DNA of 64,000 nucleotides, taken from assembly GCA_017562135.1 (NCBI GenBank), contig QEYB01000535.1, positions 1 to 64,000 of the forward strand, written 5' to 3'. The stretch is from Dipylidium caninum (taxonomy: Eukaryota; Platyhelminthes; Cestoda; Cyclophyllidea; Dipylidiidae). The position numbers were made by a program, and so were the translations under genes. The notes beneath the pieces are model-generated. The model searched no databases. It was not told the origin of the DNA and saw nothing but the letters and a program-made list of their open reading frames with translations. Below, one piece after another: positions 10,400 to 25,615 of this stretch; positions within the stretch are counted from its first letter, which is position 1; the number at the start of each line of letters is the position of its first letter.

Positions 10400-12840
10400 T
10401 GATTTTGATAGCACTTTGTTATTTGAAAGGAGAAATGTACTGGCAGAGTTTGCAGACACAGGACATTATGCTCTTTTTGTTTGTGTTACTGGTTGTGGAT
10501 GTGGTTTGCACGATTTCGGTAATTGAGAGACGAGGAGGCATTTATCTCGCTGAGCCACGACTTGAGTTTATCATCTGTAATGATAGCCTAACCATAACAT
10601 TCACGACAGTGCCGATCATTGTTGATCTCATCCGTAAAGGATTGGCGAGAATGCTAAGGCATCCAGTAAATTTTGTCGGACAATTTTTTGGCTGTTTCTC
10701 TACCGCGTGTTCCTTCGCGGTAGAGAAATTCCTTAATAGTAACATTTCCGTGAAATACTAAATATTCATGCACGAGGATGAATGGACGCATTACTCTCTA
10801 TTGCTTGTCAGTACTTCTTCCCCGTTATTTTAAGTATACTTGTTTAGGGTACGCACTAATCCCACACCCAATTTGTCTTGGCTAGCTTTTTATTTAATTG
10901 AACTGCGATAGTATGTTTTCCTGTCAAGACCTTTCCACACTTGATCATTGATGCCTATGAGTTCTACATTTCCTACTTTGATATTCGTCCCGTACACGCC
11001 TATATGTATACAATTTGTATAATTTTAAATAAAATGAATCTCAGCGACCTAAACTGGGTGCGATCATTTTAACGGGAGCGTTGCGAGGTAAACAGTCGGA
11101 CTAAAACGTGTCTAAAATATTCTTAAGGCACAGGTTTGTTGTTGCGCCTGGAAAAAACCATTTTCGTGGCAGGGAGACGATGAGAAAGAGATGGGAACGA
11201 GTAGAATATTAGAGTAGTTGAGCCCCGATAGGAGGATGCCCCTAAACTGGATTAAGATCGAGAAATTGCATCTATACGCATGGTATCGCACTCAGGTTCG
11301 GCTGAACTTGTTTCGACAAAGTTTCGAGTCTGGCGTTATTCTTCTTGCGAGACGCACGTTGTTGAGAAATAATCATCACAACTACTACTAATACCAACAG
11401 TAATGCTAGTCCGGATGGCAGCAAAAGTTACTAATGAATGCGGTTGGAAGAGTTAGGACAGAGTGGCCTTTTTCCAAACTTAAACCCATCGTAAAGAGTC
11501 ATGTTTATTGGTGCGCATAGGTCTCATGCATAGTAGTTATTCCGGAGACAGCCGTGATAAGCTTGAAATATTTGCAAGATGCTGCCATAGTCGGATCTAA
11601 CTCGATGGAGTTAACAATGGGCGAGAGGGGGTGAATTGCTCTCTCGTGAGGGTTTGTAAAGTGCTTAGTGTGATGGAAATGCACGTTAAACGGTACCCCG
11701 AAAACATGGGTAGCATTGCAGGCGGAACAGCGTGGACTGTTTCACTACAAAAATGTCAGCTTGTCCACTCGTCATACCTCCGAATCGCCTTGGTGGCAAC
11801 AGAAAAGCTTATTGTAGAGGTGTGACGTAGGCGGTTGCTGGCCTTATTAGAGGTGTCCAAAGTGTCTCTTGATTTCCCCACCCATCTCAGATTAGTCCAA
11901 GCAGGTCTCTGTTTAGAGCTTGCGATGGGGGGTAATGGAATGCAGTTGCCCAGCAGCTCCACCCAAATTGCGTTACAGCAAGGTAAAAATCAGGCAACTT
12001 GGGAAGTCGACTCCGTACACCTGTAAGGGAATCGCACGGCTTCACAGCAGTAGAGGCGGCCCTGCCTTCGACTGAGGTTGCTATGGCCGAGGTGAGAATA
12101 GTATAATCGCGATAATAATTGACGCAGGAAAAAGCGTGACTTCCTCCTGAGTAGCCTTTGTCTGCTTTCAAGGCATTCTTTAATCACCGCACCAGCGCTG
12201 CCAATTCACTCGCTGTTAGCCTAACATCTTGCATTGTGGCTAAGTGCGCCCTATTGGTGAGAAGTTGAGGGACCAGGTTACTCCGTGTTACGGGGCGCGA
12301 AGATTGTCTCTCTCGGTGGTCGGGACTGCTGAACGGCCGAGCTGTTTTGCCTCGAAGGTTTGCGAGGCGCTGGCGTTAGGGAGCCTCCATGTGGCCACTA
12401 TGAGGGGTGAGGTGTTTGCCCTACTGGTGACGTTGGTCTTAGTTCGCATGAATCGTGGAAGCACTTGACGTATATTGTGCAAAGGGGAAGCACTTGGCGC
12501 AATGTAACAGCCACCGCCAGACGCGGTAAAGCAAGCAGTCCTGGCAGAATAGATACGCACGAAGTCTAATTTGGGCCACGCCTAATTGGTTGCCTCTCAT
12601 TCCGGTGAAATTATTCAGTGGGAATGGCTTGATGGGGTCTGGGGCTACGAGGGTCAATGAGTGCTGAAACAGTTCAGGCGGAGCTGCAATTGTTGGATCA
12701 CATCATAACTCGCCGAGCGGGAATACACCTCCCAAATGCAGCGTAATCGTTGCGGAGAAATCTCCCTTAGCTAACTATTCGCCGTGTCAACTTCACTCGG
12801 GCGCCGCAGTGTGCTTCCATGTTGAATGGGTGAGGCGGAC

Positions 12841-14077
12841 GTGTGCTGTTCTCTGCTCAAGCGCAAAAACGCTCCTCTCAACCCTGACTGCGTACTGAAG
12901 TGGGCCCCTGAGGAGTCATTATGATCGGCGTGGGTGTCAGTAATTTGGAGACAGTCGATGAGAATTAGTGCGACACAGAATCTTAGCTTAATAAAAAGGT
13001 GAGAGGGTGAACCTCTCTGAAATAATCATCTGTCAAGCCAAGGGCAGTGGCGGAATGTTTTCGAGCTGCCCGTTTTCCTTCAACCCTTCCTACCGAGGAT
13101 TTCTCCGTACGCACGCACCAACGGGCCGTCACCTGGCGGGGAGTGTGGCAAATCCGCTACTCAACAGCAACATTGGTAGGTGGGATCAGGGGAGTATAAT
13201 CCTGGCACCACACAGTGTCGGTGCGCTGTGACGGAGCTCATGCAATGATGAGGAGACCGAGAGAAGAGTGGCAAACTGTCTGAGCGGAACCACAGAATGC
13301 TCTTCCACACGACCTCAAAGATGTGAGAGTCGGATGGCGTCTGCCCACACCCTAGACCGCCCCAGTAGGAAAGGGGGAAGGTGTAAGGGAAATGCAAGAA
13401 CCATGGACGCCAGACAAATGTGCATTAATCTCGTAGTTGCACTTGCCCAAGTCTAATAGGACCTCGGTTTTGGCGAGAGTGTTTTGCTATCCGAATGTCT
13501 ACTTTTCCCGCTTCGTGGGATCTCAGCGACAAACTGCGTTGTCATTCTGCTCACCAGTCTACGAATGTGGACACGCTTATACTCCACCTCTCTCCTCGCC
13601 TTCTCCTCCTCCTCCTCCTCGCCTTCTCCTCCTCCTCTTCCCGAGCCCGGTGGCTGATGCAAAGATTCGTTGTTAGGACAGCCACCGAGTTAGCCAGTCT
13701 GTCTCGAGTGAGCCACCACTTGAGGTGGGCAACTCAGTGCGAACTCAGCCCAGCTCGGTATAGCAGGTAGATGGGAAAAGCGTACATTAGGCAGAAGACA
13801 TCGGCTTCGAATGAAGAACCTCACATGGTGTGTGCGGTAATCGTTGGTGTGACGGCACGAAGAGAGGTGGCAACGGTGAATATACGGAATACTTAGAAGG
13901 AGAAGAGCGGAATGCTTTGGCACTGCGCGGGTCTGGCGCGAGACAAGAGACGTAAAGAAGTGCGAAACGTGGTGGAAGTGGTGGCGTGAGTGTGCAATCC
14001 AGGTGTTTTGAGGAAGGCGGGGTCATGCATGCAAGGAGACAACAAATAGATCGTGGTTGCCGCGGTCAAGAATCAGT
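12841..14077. other. Intergenic stretch with a CTC/TCC repeat
   Basis: No exon chain found on either strand. It contains an impure pyrimidine triplet repeat at about 13597-13640. The open frames here are short and lack recognisable motifs. Confidence 0.5.
13597..13640. repeat. Triplet microsatellite (CTC/TCC)n
   Basis: Two runs of CTCCTC units separated by a GCCTT interruption. Simple-sequence DNA; no function inferred. Confidence 0.8.
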
Positions 14078-18119
<4,042 letters not shown>

Positions 18120-20929
18120 TCGGAGACTTGTCGTCGCTGCGGGTGGGGAGAAAGTGACTCTGAGGTCGACATGTTCGGCTAGTTGGCTCACCTCCCGGCC
18201 GCCATGGCAACGCAAGAACAGGTGTCCAATCACAGAAACACCTTCGCGGAAATGCAGTGGATATTGTGGTTTTGGCCAATGGGCGAGTTCGCGGTGGGCA
18301 TCTACTGGCCCCGGAGATTGTGCGTGAGAAGCCTCACGAAATGCCCTTATGACATGAATTGGCGCATATCTGACTCGAAGGTGTCGAGTGTGTTGTCAAA
18401 CGCACGAATTTCAGGCACCTTGTTGGACTTGTGATCAACAATGAGTGCCATGGCATCGGGGAGAGGAGCGCAGCACGCCTCGGCCAGAGGAAGGAATTGA
18501 GGTGAATTGCGCCAAGATGCGCACCGCGTTGCGAGGTGCGACGAGGAGGAGAAACGACTCTCAGCCTGCTAATGCAGACGGTTGCCTGCAGGTTGGGAGG
18601 AGAGGACATGAGCACTGTGTGCGCGAGGTGGTGACAAGCGCATCGTCGCATCCCCACTGGCACCCGGTGGCCACAGGACGCAGTGGTCACCGGCGCTGTT
18701 GGCAGTACTTCGCAAATGGGTGCCTAGACAAAATCGTTATCCCTAAACTTATCACGTTCCAGAGTGGGGATCGTGTTGCTGTTGGTGTTGGTATTTCCGA
18801 ACTGAGGGCTTGAGAGAGCAACTGGGAGTGAAGCACACGGCCTACTTCGTCGGCTGAGCAGATCGCCGACATCCGACCACTTGCATCTGAGTGCGTCTGC
18901 CCCGGTGACACAGACAGCCTCGTGCTGATGACGAGAGCTTTTCTGTTCCACCACCTACCAACAAACGAGACCGCCTGGGCATGCGTCTTCTTCTGCCTGG
19001 CAGTAGGCGAAGAAGGATTTTGAGGGGAGTCACATTGCTGGTTATTAGGATGATGCATGCTAACCCTTGGCGGGTGAGTCGAGAAACACAGACGGAAACT
19101 TTCGGTGGAGATGACCTGGAGGGAAGGGCTGGTAGTCGTTCTTGCCAAGCAGTCATTTTTCACTTATCAGCAGCGTTTTATCGCACGTTGCCTGCAACCT
19201 CGTGATCCCAGATCATCGTCTTGAGGATTCGAAGACACCTTCCTTACATTCGCATTGGACTAGTCGAGGAAAATGGGACTTCGCAGAAGACTTGCACGCG
19301 CCACAAAATGTCGCAGGGGCGTCCGACAAATTCTACTTGTCACAGTGGTTGGTCTTCACAGACTTCGTGACTATGCTGCTGCCTCGACGCCAGGGACGAA
19401 TCGCGCACACATGGGCCCTAGCAGCACCATTCCTCTGCGCTGGTTTCCCCAGCTCCACACCATAGAATTCGTCATGGAACGGTTTTACGATTGCTGACTG
19501 CTGTCAGGGAGACGGCAGGGCCATTGTCTCGAGCGCCATTGAGTAGTGGCACACTTGACTGACACCGTGTCAGTGCGTCGGAGGATGACCGAAGTTAATT
19601 AGCCGTCGCGCCTTTAAATGGGACCGTGGCCGATTCCAGGGGCCATGCTTGACATGCGACTTCACTGAGAGCCACCTCTCGATAAATGGCAAGTAGAGCT
19701 AGGGGTTAGTTATGCGAGTGGCTGGCCTCTCACACGATCTGCCTGCTATTCTGTCAGAGAAGTCTCACAAAGTGACGATTCTAAGGTTATTTGCCAAGCT
19801 CTTCTCCCTTTCATAGGACCAAAATGAGTTACCTCGACGCCTTCTATCACCAGTCATTCTCCCCGCAGCGCGTTCGACTGCGCCAGCTACGTGTATTCGC
19901 GTCAACGACGGGCTTGTTTGGCCGACCGCGGAAAGGACTTGCGGTAGGATCGCGTGTGGATTCCTTGTGGCATTCGTCTCGCGAGGGCGGCAACACGGCA
20001 GGCTCTCTTAGGTCGCCACTCAGCATCATTGCTCACTGTTCGTGCTCCTCCAGCGACACGCGTCATGTGTACACCAGATCGTCATGGCCACCAGACTGTC
20101 ACAGTGATCGTCAGTGGACCAGTCGACTATCTGCGATGACTGCGGCGTGTTCTTACATGCGGTGTGTTGTCTCACAGCAATCACACAGGGCGTGAAGGTG
20201 GGTGCGAGCGAGAAGGCCGTGCACACGAGCGAGTGCTTCCTCGTTGTCCCGAGCGCAATCACCAGGCTGGGTGTGTCACTCGGTCCACCATGGTGGCTCA
20301 CGCCTGCGACGACACCTGAGTTTTTGACAAGGCCTGACAAACGGTCCTCTGACAGCCTTCGGTGAGGAGAGTCAGCTTATGAGTGCCTTGTTCATCCTGC
20401 AGTGTGGCTATCCCTGTCTGATCCTGGAAGCCCTGTTTGGCCGTCTTTTTCTGCGGCTTTCTGAGATTTATGACAACTTACAGCGGCATATAGATCGGTC
20501 GGGTATCCCTGAGATCAGGCAACATTTGACAGGAAATTGATATCCAACCTTTTAATAGACCTGCGTTGGCTCCGTTTTAAGGTTCTAATTTGTTTGCCTT
20601 GTCACTAATTTCTGACAATCATATGCATAACATTGTTTTTGTCATCGCGGCATTCTGAAATATATCCTTATGAATTTTTCCCTATTGAAATGCTCTTGTG
20701 TTATCTTCTATTTCGCGGTCGATGTCCACATTTTTTCCTTTCGTGTTCACTTCTTCATTTTTAATATTGTACTCCTTTACCTATAACTTACAATTTTAAT
20801 ACGTTTTGATTTGATTTTTTTCCCTCTGCTTATTACTAATTTCTGAAGCGAACTCTAATGCGTATATTTCGCTTTTCGTGTCCTCGTTTTGCTTACTGCC
20901 TCGTCGACCGCCTTCTAAGAATCTGGAAG
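18120..20929. other. Intergenic stretch upstream of tubulin and V-ATPase d
   Basis: No gene I can name. One minus-strand block near 18490-18372 reads openly as VDHKSNKVPEIRAFDNTLD before a stop and may be an exon of an unknown gene. The last 500 nt (about 20400-20929) turn AT-rich and T-rich ahead of the V-ATPase start and probably hold its promoter and leader. The base composition up to about 20400 is clearly richer in GC than what follows. Confidence 0.4.
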
Positions 20930-22226
20930 ATGAGCGACGTCGGGGCCATCTCGACGGCAAATTTCAATGTTGATAACGGTTATCTTGAAGGTCTTATAAG
21001 AGGATTAAAGGGTGGAATTCTTAAGCAGTCCGACTATCTGGTCTTAGTGCAGTGCGAAAATCTTGAAGGTAGAAAATACCCACTTTTGTATTCCTTAGAT
21101 TTAAACCTTCATTTACAAGATACCGACTACGGTAACTTTTTGGCTAATGAGCCGCGCCCTCTAACTGTTGGAATTATCGAAGAAAAAATGAGAGAGAAAC
21201 TTGTTGGCGAATTTAAATACATTCGGAATCAAGCCTTCTATCCCCTCTCTCTGTTTTTGGATTATATAACGTGAGATTGCCACACTAGCATAACAAAATA
21301 CGGCTTGCAGATATGGCTATATGATCGACAACATTGTTCTCCTTATCACTGGCACTCTGCATGATAGACCAATTTCCGAACTTATAACTAAATGTCATCC
21401 CCTTGGCACATTCATGCAAATGGAGGCCTTGCACATTGCCTCTACTCCGTCTGAACTTTATAATGCCGTTCTTGTTGACACTCCTTTAGGTAATCCATTA
21501 CACTTCCACTACTTTATAGCTCCATATTTCGTCGACTGTATTACCAGGCACGATCTGGGTGAACTTAACATCGAAATAATCCGAAACACACTTTATCGCA
21601 CATATCTCGAAGACTTCTATAAATTATGCAAGTCTATCGGTGGTACTACCGCAGAAATTATGTGCAATCTGCTGGCTTTTGAGGCAGACAGACGCTCCTT
21701 CTTGATTACAATAAATTCATTTGGCACAGAGCTTACCAAAGAGGATCGTGCTAAACTCTATCCCCGTTGTGGCAAACTGTATCCTTATGGGTTGGCTGCC
21801 CTGGCAAAGGCGGATGACCCTGATCAAGTCAGCCACGTTGCAGATTACTACGCGGTACATTCTATTTTGTTACCATGCTAGTTTTATTGCCATTATAATT
21901 TCTTTTTCTTTCAAGGAGTACAAGCCGTTGTTTGATGACTCTGAGGACTCAGTCGAAAAAACATTGGAGGATAGGTTTTTTGAATATGAGGCATGTTTAC
22001 CGTTTAATGTGTTCCTTTACTGTTTTAAATTTACTAGGACTTACCCTTCCCTGTAACCTGTTAGGTGCAACTGAACTTGGACTCATTTCTACAACAATTT
22101 CATTTCGGCATGTTTTACTCCTACATTAAACTGAAGGAGCAAGAGATGAGGAATATAGTTTGGATCGCAGAATGTGTTTCTCAACGCCACAGAACCAAGA
22201 TCGACTCCTACATTCCCATTCTTTAA
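20930..22226 (+). CDS. ATP6V0D: V-type proton ATPase subunit d
   Basis: Subunit d caps the membrane rotor ring of the V-ATPase and couples it to the central stalk, for acidifying organelles. Six exons: 20930-21068, 21099-21270, 21311-21489, 21520-21854, 21916-21990 and 22065-22226. They join to a protein of about 350 residues, the usual size. Landmarks are [81 protein letters not shown] and [14 protein letters not shown], ending SYIPIL. Introns 1 and 3 are each exactly 30 nt, in frame and free of stops; introns 2, 4 and 5 are 40, 61 and 74 nt. Intron 5 appears to use a GC donor. The start matches the family just before the [10 protein letters not shown] block; an in-frame ATG 72 nt upstream is less likely. 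Reads without frameshift. Confidence 0.96.
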
Positions 22227-23037
22227 ACTTGCTGCATGATTTTCCTTGGTTATGCTTATTTCCTATCCTTACTTTCATACATGTTGTAATTTACTAAGTT
22301 GTCTGCTTAAAACTGGTTTCACCATTTCTCAATGCAGAGATGATTATTCTTAAGCCGAAAAACGAGCAACACATTACTCGTAGTTTACAGCAATGATGCA
22401 CGACTAGGTGAATCATTGGGCAAGACAACGGACCAGCCCATCCCAAGAACCGAACTGACTCCAAGCTGAAGGACATGTATCTTTTTTCTATGACATTTTT
22501 AAGTTTGCAGGTATTCTTAACACACTATGAGGAGAACAAGGTCATGCAGGTGAATATGGACTAAACACGTGATCGATACCTAAGTGGTTATTTTTTTTTA
22601 CGGGAAAGACTGATGGGTCATTAAAGTGGTATTTGATCTAGGAGGAATGATGAGGGACCAAAGTGGCATGGAGGAAGGGTGCGTTAGGGCTTGGCGCTTC
22701 ACTTTTATTGACAGTGCAAAAGAGAATAACGCGATCTTCGTCGGTCACGACCAGGTCCATTCGATCCCAAACTACGCAACCAAGGCAGTACTTCAACCAG
22801 TACTGGCAAAGTAAACGACCAACTAAGCCTACTGGTTTCATCTGAAATGGGAATCTAACTGAAGCCCATTGTGAGAACGCTCTCCCACGGATACTAGGGG
22901 GAATTTGAGAAGATCGGCGCGTCCAATGACCGGTAATCAAATTATTGACCAGTAAAAAATAAGACTCAAGACCTCGGGAAAGATAGATACTAGATTTTTC
23001 ATATTTGAACATCACAGTAGTAGAGGCAACCGTCTGG
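22227..23037. other. Convergent intergenic region
   Basis: Lies between the 3' ends of V-ATPase subunit d (plus) and the Gemin8-like gene (minus). Short open frames only, none with a recognisable motif. It should contain both polyadenylation sites. Confidence 0.5.
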
Positions 23038-23586
23038 TTATTGCGTGGCGTTTCGCAACGGTATTGCAGGCCAAAAAGGAGCTTCCCGACATTCACTATT
23101 TTCATAGAAATTAGTAATAGACGATTCGATCTTGAAACGTATTGAGTTGAGGGGGCTGCTCGGTGGTTGCTGAAGAGACTTTAATGGTGGAAACTGGGCA
23201 GTGGACTCTGCTAGAGCCTTCTCTTTATCTCGCTGCTCCCGATGGCGTATAGTGTGCAAGAAAAAACGCAGCATATCAGGGCTTACTTGTTCTATAGGTT
23301 CTTCTTCCGATTCCGGTTCATCGTGACCATATTCATTCGAATTCTGCGGTGTATTGTAAGTAAAAACCCAATCAGGTAAGCCATGGGATATATTTGTTAG
23401 CTGACCGACAACTTCGTTATAAGCTCGACGGTAATACTCTTGCTTAGAGTATAGCTCGCACAACTTAGCCCGGAGGGTACACAAAATATTCTGCGGTCGA
23501 GGTGGTGGCACTTCTGGAAATGACTTCCAAGCCCGTTCCAAATCGGCCTCAACTTCCATTAAGAATCTTTGGTGGAGTCTATTCAT
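23038..23586 (-). CDS. GEMIN8: Gemin8-like protein (SMN complex)
   Basis: Gemin8 bridges SMN with Gemin6/7/Unrip in the complex that loads Sm proteins on snRNAs. The uninterrupted frame gives about 182 residues. The C-terminal half fits the family: MLRFFLHTIRHREQRDKEKA corresponds to the charged helix with the RHRE motif, and the end, EAPFWPAIPLR, matches the conserved YWPVIPL tail. The N-terminal half, including YSKQEYYRRAYNEVV, is weakly similar. I chose the ATG at 23586 because it follows a pyrimidine-rich tract and an AG by two bases, only 37 nt after the PITHD1 stop; the in-frame ATG at 23631 would overlap the PITHD1 coding end. It is probably the downstream member of a two-gene transcript, using the AG as a trans-splice site. 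Identification rests on the C-terminus and is moderate. Confidence 0.7.
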   Translation of the reverse strand: MNRLHQRFLMEVEADLERAWKSFPEVPPPRPQNILCTLRAKLCELYSKQEYYRRAYNEVVGQLTNISHGLPDWVFTYNTPQNSNEYGHDEPESEEEPIEQVSPDMLRFFLHTIRHREQRDKEKALAESTAQFPPLKSLQQPPSSPLNSIRFKIESSITNFYENSECREAPFWPAIPLRNATQ

Positions 23587-23626
23587 CGCTGCAACGAAAA
23601 AAAGAAACTTCTTGAAGAAAAATTTA
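23587..23626 (-). promoter_or_regulatory. PITHD1/Gemin8 junction: stop with AATAAA plus splice acceptor
   Basis: On the minus strand the PITHD1 stop TAA lies inside an AATAAA hexamer. About 20 nt later a T-rich tract ends in GTTGCAG, and the ATG of the next gene follows after two bases. A poly(A) signal tightly followed by an acceptor and a start codon is the layout expected between genes of a trans-spliced polycistron. Flatworms are known to use spliced-leader trans-splicing. The role is inferred from layout alone. Confidence 0.6.
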
Positions 23627-24300
23627 TTCAACCAGATGATTGGAAGGTTCGATTATGTCAATTTTATGATCCGCGACGTTGGGCTTGATTTCATAGTTCG
23701 TGATTACGATTTCCTGTCGCCTCGCCTCAGTAAAATCGCCCCGCAAACCGATGTAGTGAATGCGAGTATTTTCCCCACCGAAATTTTTGTTAACATACAA
23801 ACTCAGATGCTGAACATTCCCAAATTTCATAACTCTTAATGGATACGTGATTTCACCCGTGGGATCAGGATGTAATTCTATGCATTGATCAGCTTCAGCC
23901 TAGACAAGGTAAACGCTACCTTAGTCGGCCTACTTCGGTGTCAGCAAATGTCATAAATGGTCTATTCTTATAAAGTGAAATCGATGCTGGGTGAGTTTCG
24001 GCATTTTCGCCCGCAATGATGATTCCCTTTAGCTTCACAGAACCAGTAAAAGGTATGTTAAACAGAAGCTCCTCATCAGAATCGCTTTCCACAAAGGTGC
24101 TCGAATCCTTCCTTTCCTAACGGGAGATAACGTCTGAATTAGGGTACCTCGAAAGGTTTAAAAACTTTCTTCCCGGAATCCGGAATGCTTTCATTAAGGC
24201 ATACCAGATTTTGAATGTCGATGAATTTATAAATATTATATAGGTTTGCCATCTCTTCTGCGCCATGTGTGTGTTCGCAGTGGCATCGATGATCACACAT
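23624..24300 (-). CDS. PITHD1: PITH domain-containing protein 1
   Basis: PITHD1 is a conserved cytosolic protein with a PITH domain, the proteasome-interacting module of thioredoxin-like proteins. Three exons: 24300-24148, 24116-23934 and 23899-23624, with introns of only 31 and 34 nt. The product is about 203 residues, close to the human protein. Landmarks in order: MCDHRCHCEHTHG, CLNESIPDSGKKVFKPFE, SSTFVESDSDEELLFNIPFT, KLKGIIIAGE, then LSLYVNKNFGG, HYIGLRGDFTEARRQE and ITNYEIKPNVADHK. All junctions are GT-AG and in phase. The start is set by the His/Cys-rich opening shared with human PITHD1. The stop lies 37 nt before the Gemin8-like start on the same strand, suggesting co-transcription. 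No frameshift is seen. Confidence 0.95.
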
Positions 24301-25615
24301 TTCCAGAAAGATCAGTCGTCACAGAGGCAGAATACAACTTACCATACGGTCGCAAGTCATTGGTGGAAAATCACCACAACATTTGAATTGCAATCTGAGA
24401 TAACTCGAGGGTAATGTTAATTTAATACCATTAGTAAATACTTTTTGAAATAATTATAGAATTTCTTTTACAATAGAATAAATACCTTAATTTAATACTG
24501 GGTAAACGGGAGGATTAGTGATTATAAATGCGGTGCCCAAAATGCCGTTTTGTAAGCTATTATGGGGATAAGAACAATTTTAACATTAAATCTTATTGAC
24601 TTTCCACTAAAAAAATTTTAATGCGTTGTAAAATGTGCCGATATTATCCTCGGAATTTCCAGTAGGTGCACACATAATTTATGACATTTCGCTTTGCCTC
24701 TCTAATTATTTTTAGCCGGTTTTCTCACGTCTAACATATCTTGCATTCAGCCCATCTACTCTACTAATAATCGGTGTATGGGTCTTTACTCAGAATTAGT
24801 GGTAAGCTTTCCCCCTCCTTCCACATCTCTATTTTATATTAGTCCCCATTAGGTTTGTTAATCTCCCACTCGATTTATTCTTTCAGACCTTACACAAAGG
24901 CAACAAGGCATCCCACTGTCAAAATTTTATAAAAGCGGCGGAGTGAAACGGTTCCATGCCCATAAAGACGGTTTTAATGAAATCATTTGGTGAAGAGTAT
25001 TTTTTTTGCCCTGCCTCTACGGGTTTATTTGCGAAAATCGGTCCTTTTCAAGATCAGAATTCACCAAAGTTAATCTTGAACGTGCCTACTGAGAAGTACT
25101 GAAGGCCCAATGATGTTAAGAATCCCATGCCCCCAAACAGGAAGTTGTCTCTAGCTCTTCTTGTTACTGATTCAAATTTCGGACCTATTTTCATTCCCTC
25201 CATCAGGTAAGAGTGTTATTTATTACTCTGTTGGAGGTTTGTCTCTGATAATACTCTAACTGGAGATGAATGCACACTATTGCAGATGTCTGCTATTCAC
25301 ATTTGATCGAATTTTCCGTGTACTATGTTAAAATCTCACGAAAGAGTATACGGACACTTTACTTAAAACGGTAACCTTACTCAGCCTCCCCAATCGTTGA
25401 AGGTACCATTGGACGACGTTAATGCTCTATTTTTTTCGTATATTCTCTGGGCTTGTGGGAGTATTTTGTAGCTGATAAATTAGCGAACAGCTGACTTTTT
25501 ATACCGGGATTTTCCCATAAGAATTCTGAGAGTAATTTTCGGACGAATATTTTGATATCACTTACAAACAATTAATCATACATCAATGGGACATGAATTA
25601 TAAGTATCTTTATCG
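24301..25615. other. AT-rich intergenic region
   Basis: Between the IFT172 stop and the PITHD1 start, both on the minus strand. No exon chain found. It should hold the IFT172 polyadenylation site and the PITHD1 promoter. Confidence 0.5.

Larger units (their letters stand above)
6976..12840. repeat. Right arm of the giant imperfect inverted repeat
   Basis: Reverse-complement partner of the left arm. It holds degraded copies of the same content: UEV exon 2 on the minus strand, then the unrecognised gene and the MBLAC1-like gene on the plus strand. UEV exon 2 is open in the left arm but broken many times here, whereas much of the MBLAC1-like gene is easier to read here. Each arm therefore has its own independent errors, as expected for two noisy passes over one molecule. 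Similarity stops matching the window at about 12840 because the left partner reaches position 1. Confidence 0.88.

Noticed and set aside
1..12840. Segmental inverted duplication or foldback transposon
   Set aside because: No terminal repeat pattern, transposase or target-site signature was seen, and the arm differences are mostly single-base indels spread evenly over exons and spacers. A sequencing artefact explains this better.
13007..13456. Short open frames on both strands before tubulin
   Set aside because: No motif, no splice support and low-complexity composition.
20858..21274. V-ATPase d starting at the upstream ATG 20858 and running through without introns
   Set aside because: The upstream extension has no similarity to the family, and reading through inserts 10 residues at 21069-21098 that orthologues lack. 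Start at 20930 with a 30-nt intron fits better.
23587..23631. Gemin8-like start at the ATG at 23631
   Set aside because: It would overlap the PITHD1 coding end and code for a Lys/Phe run from the pyrimidine tract. The ATG just after the acceptor is more plausible.
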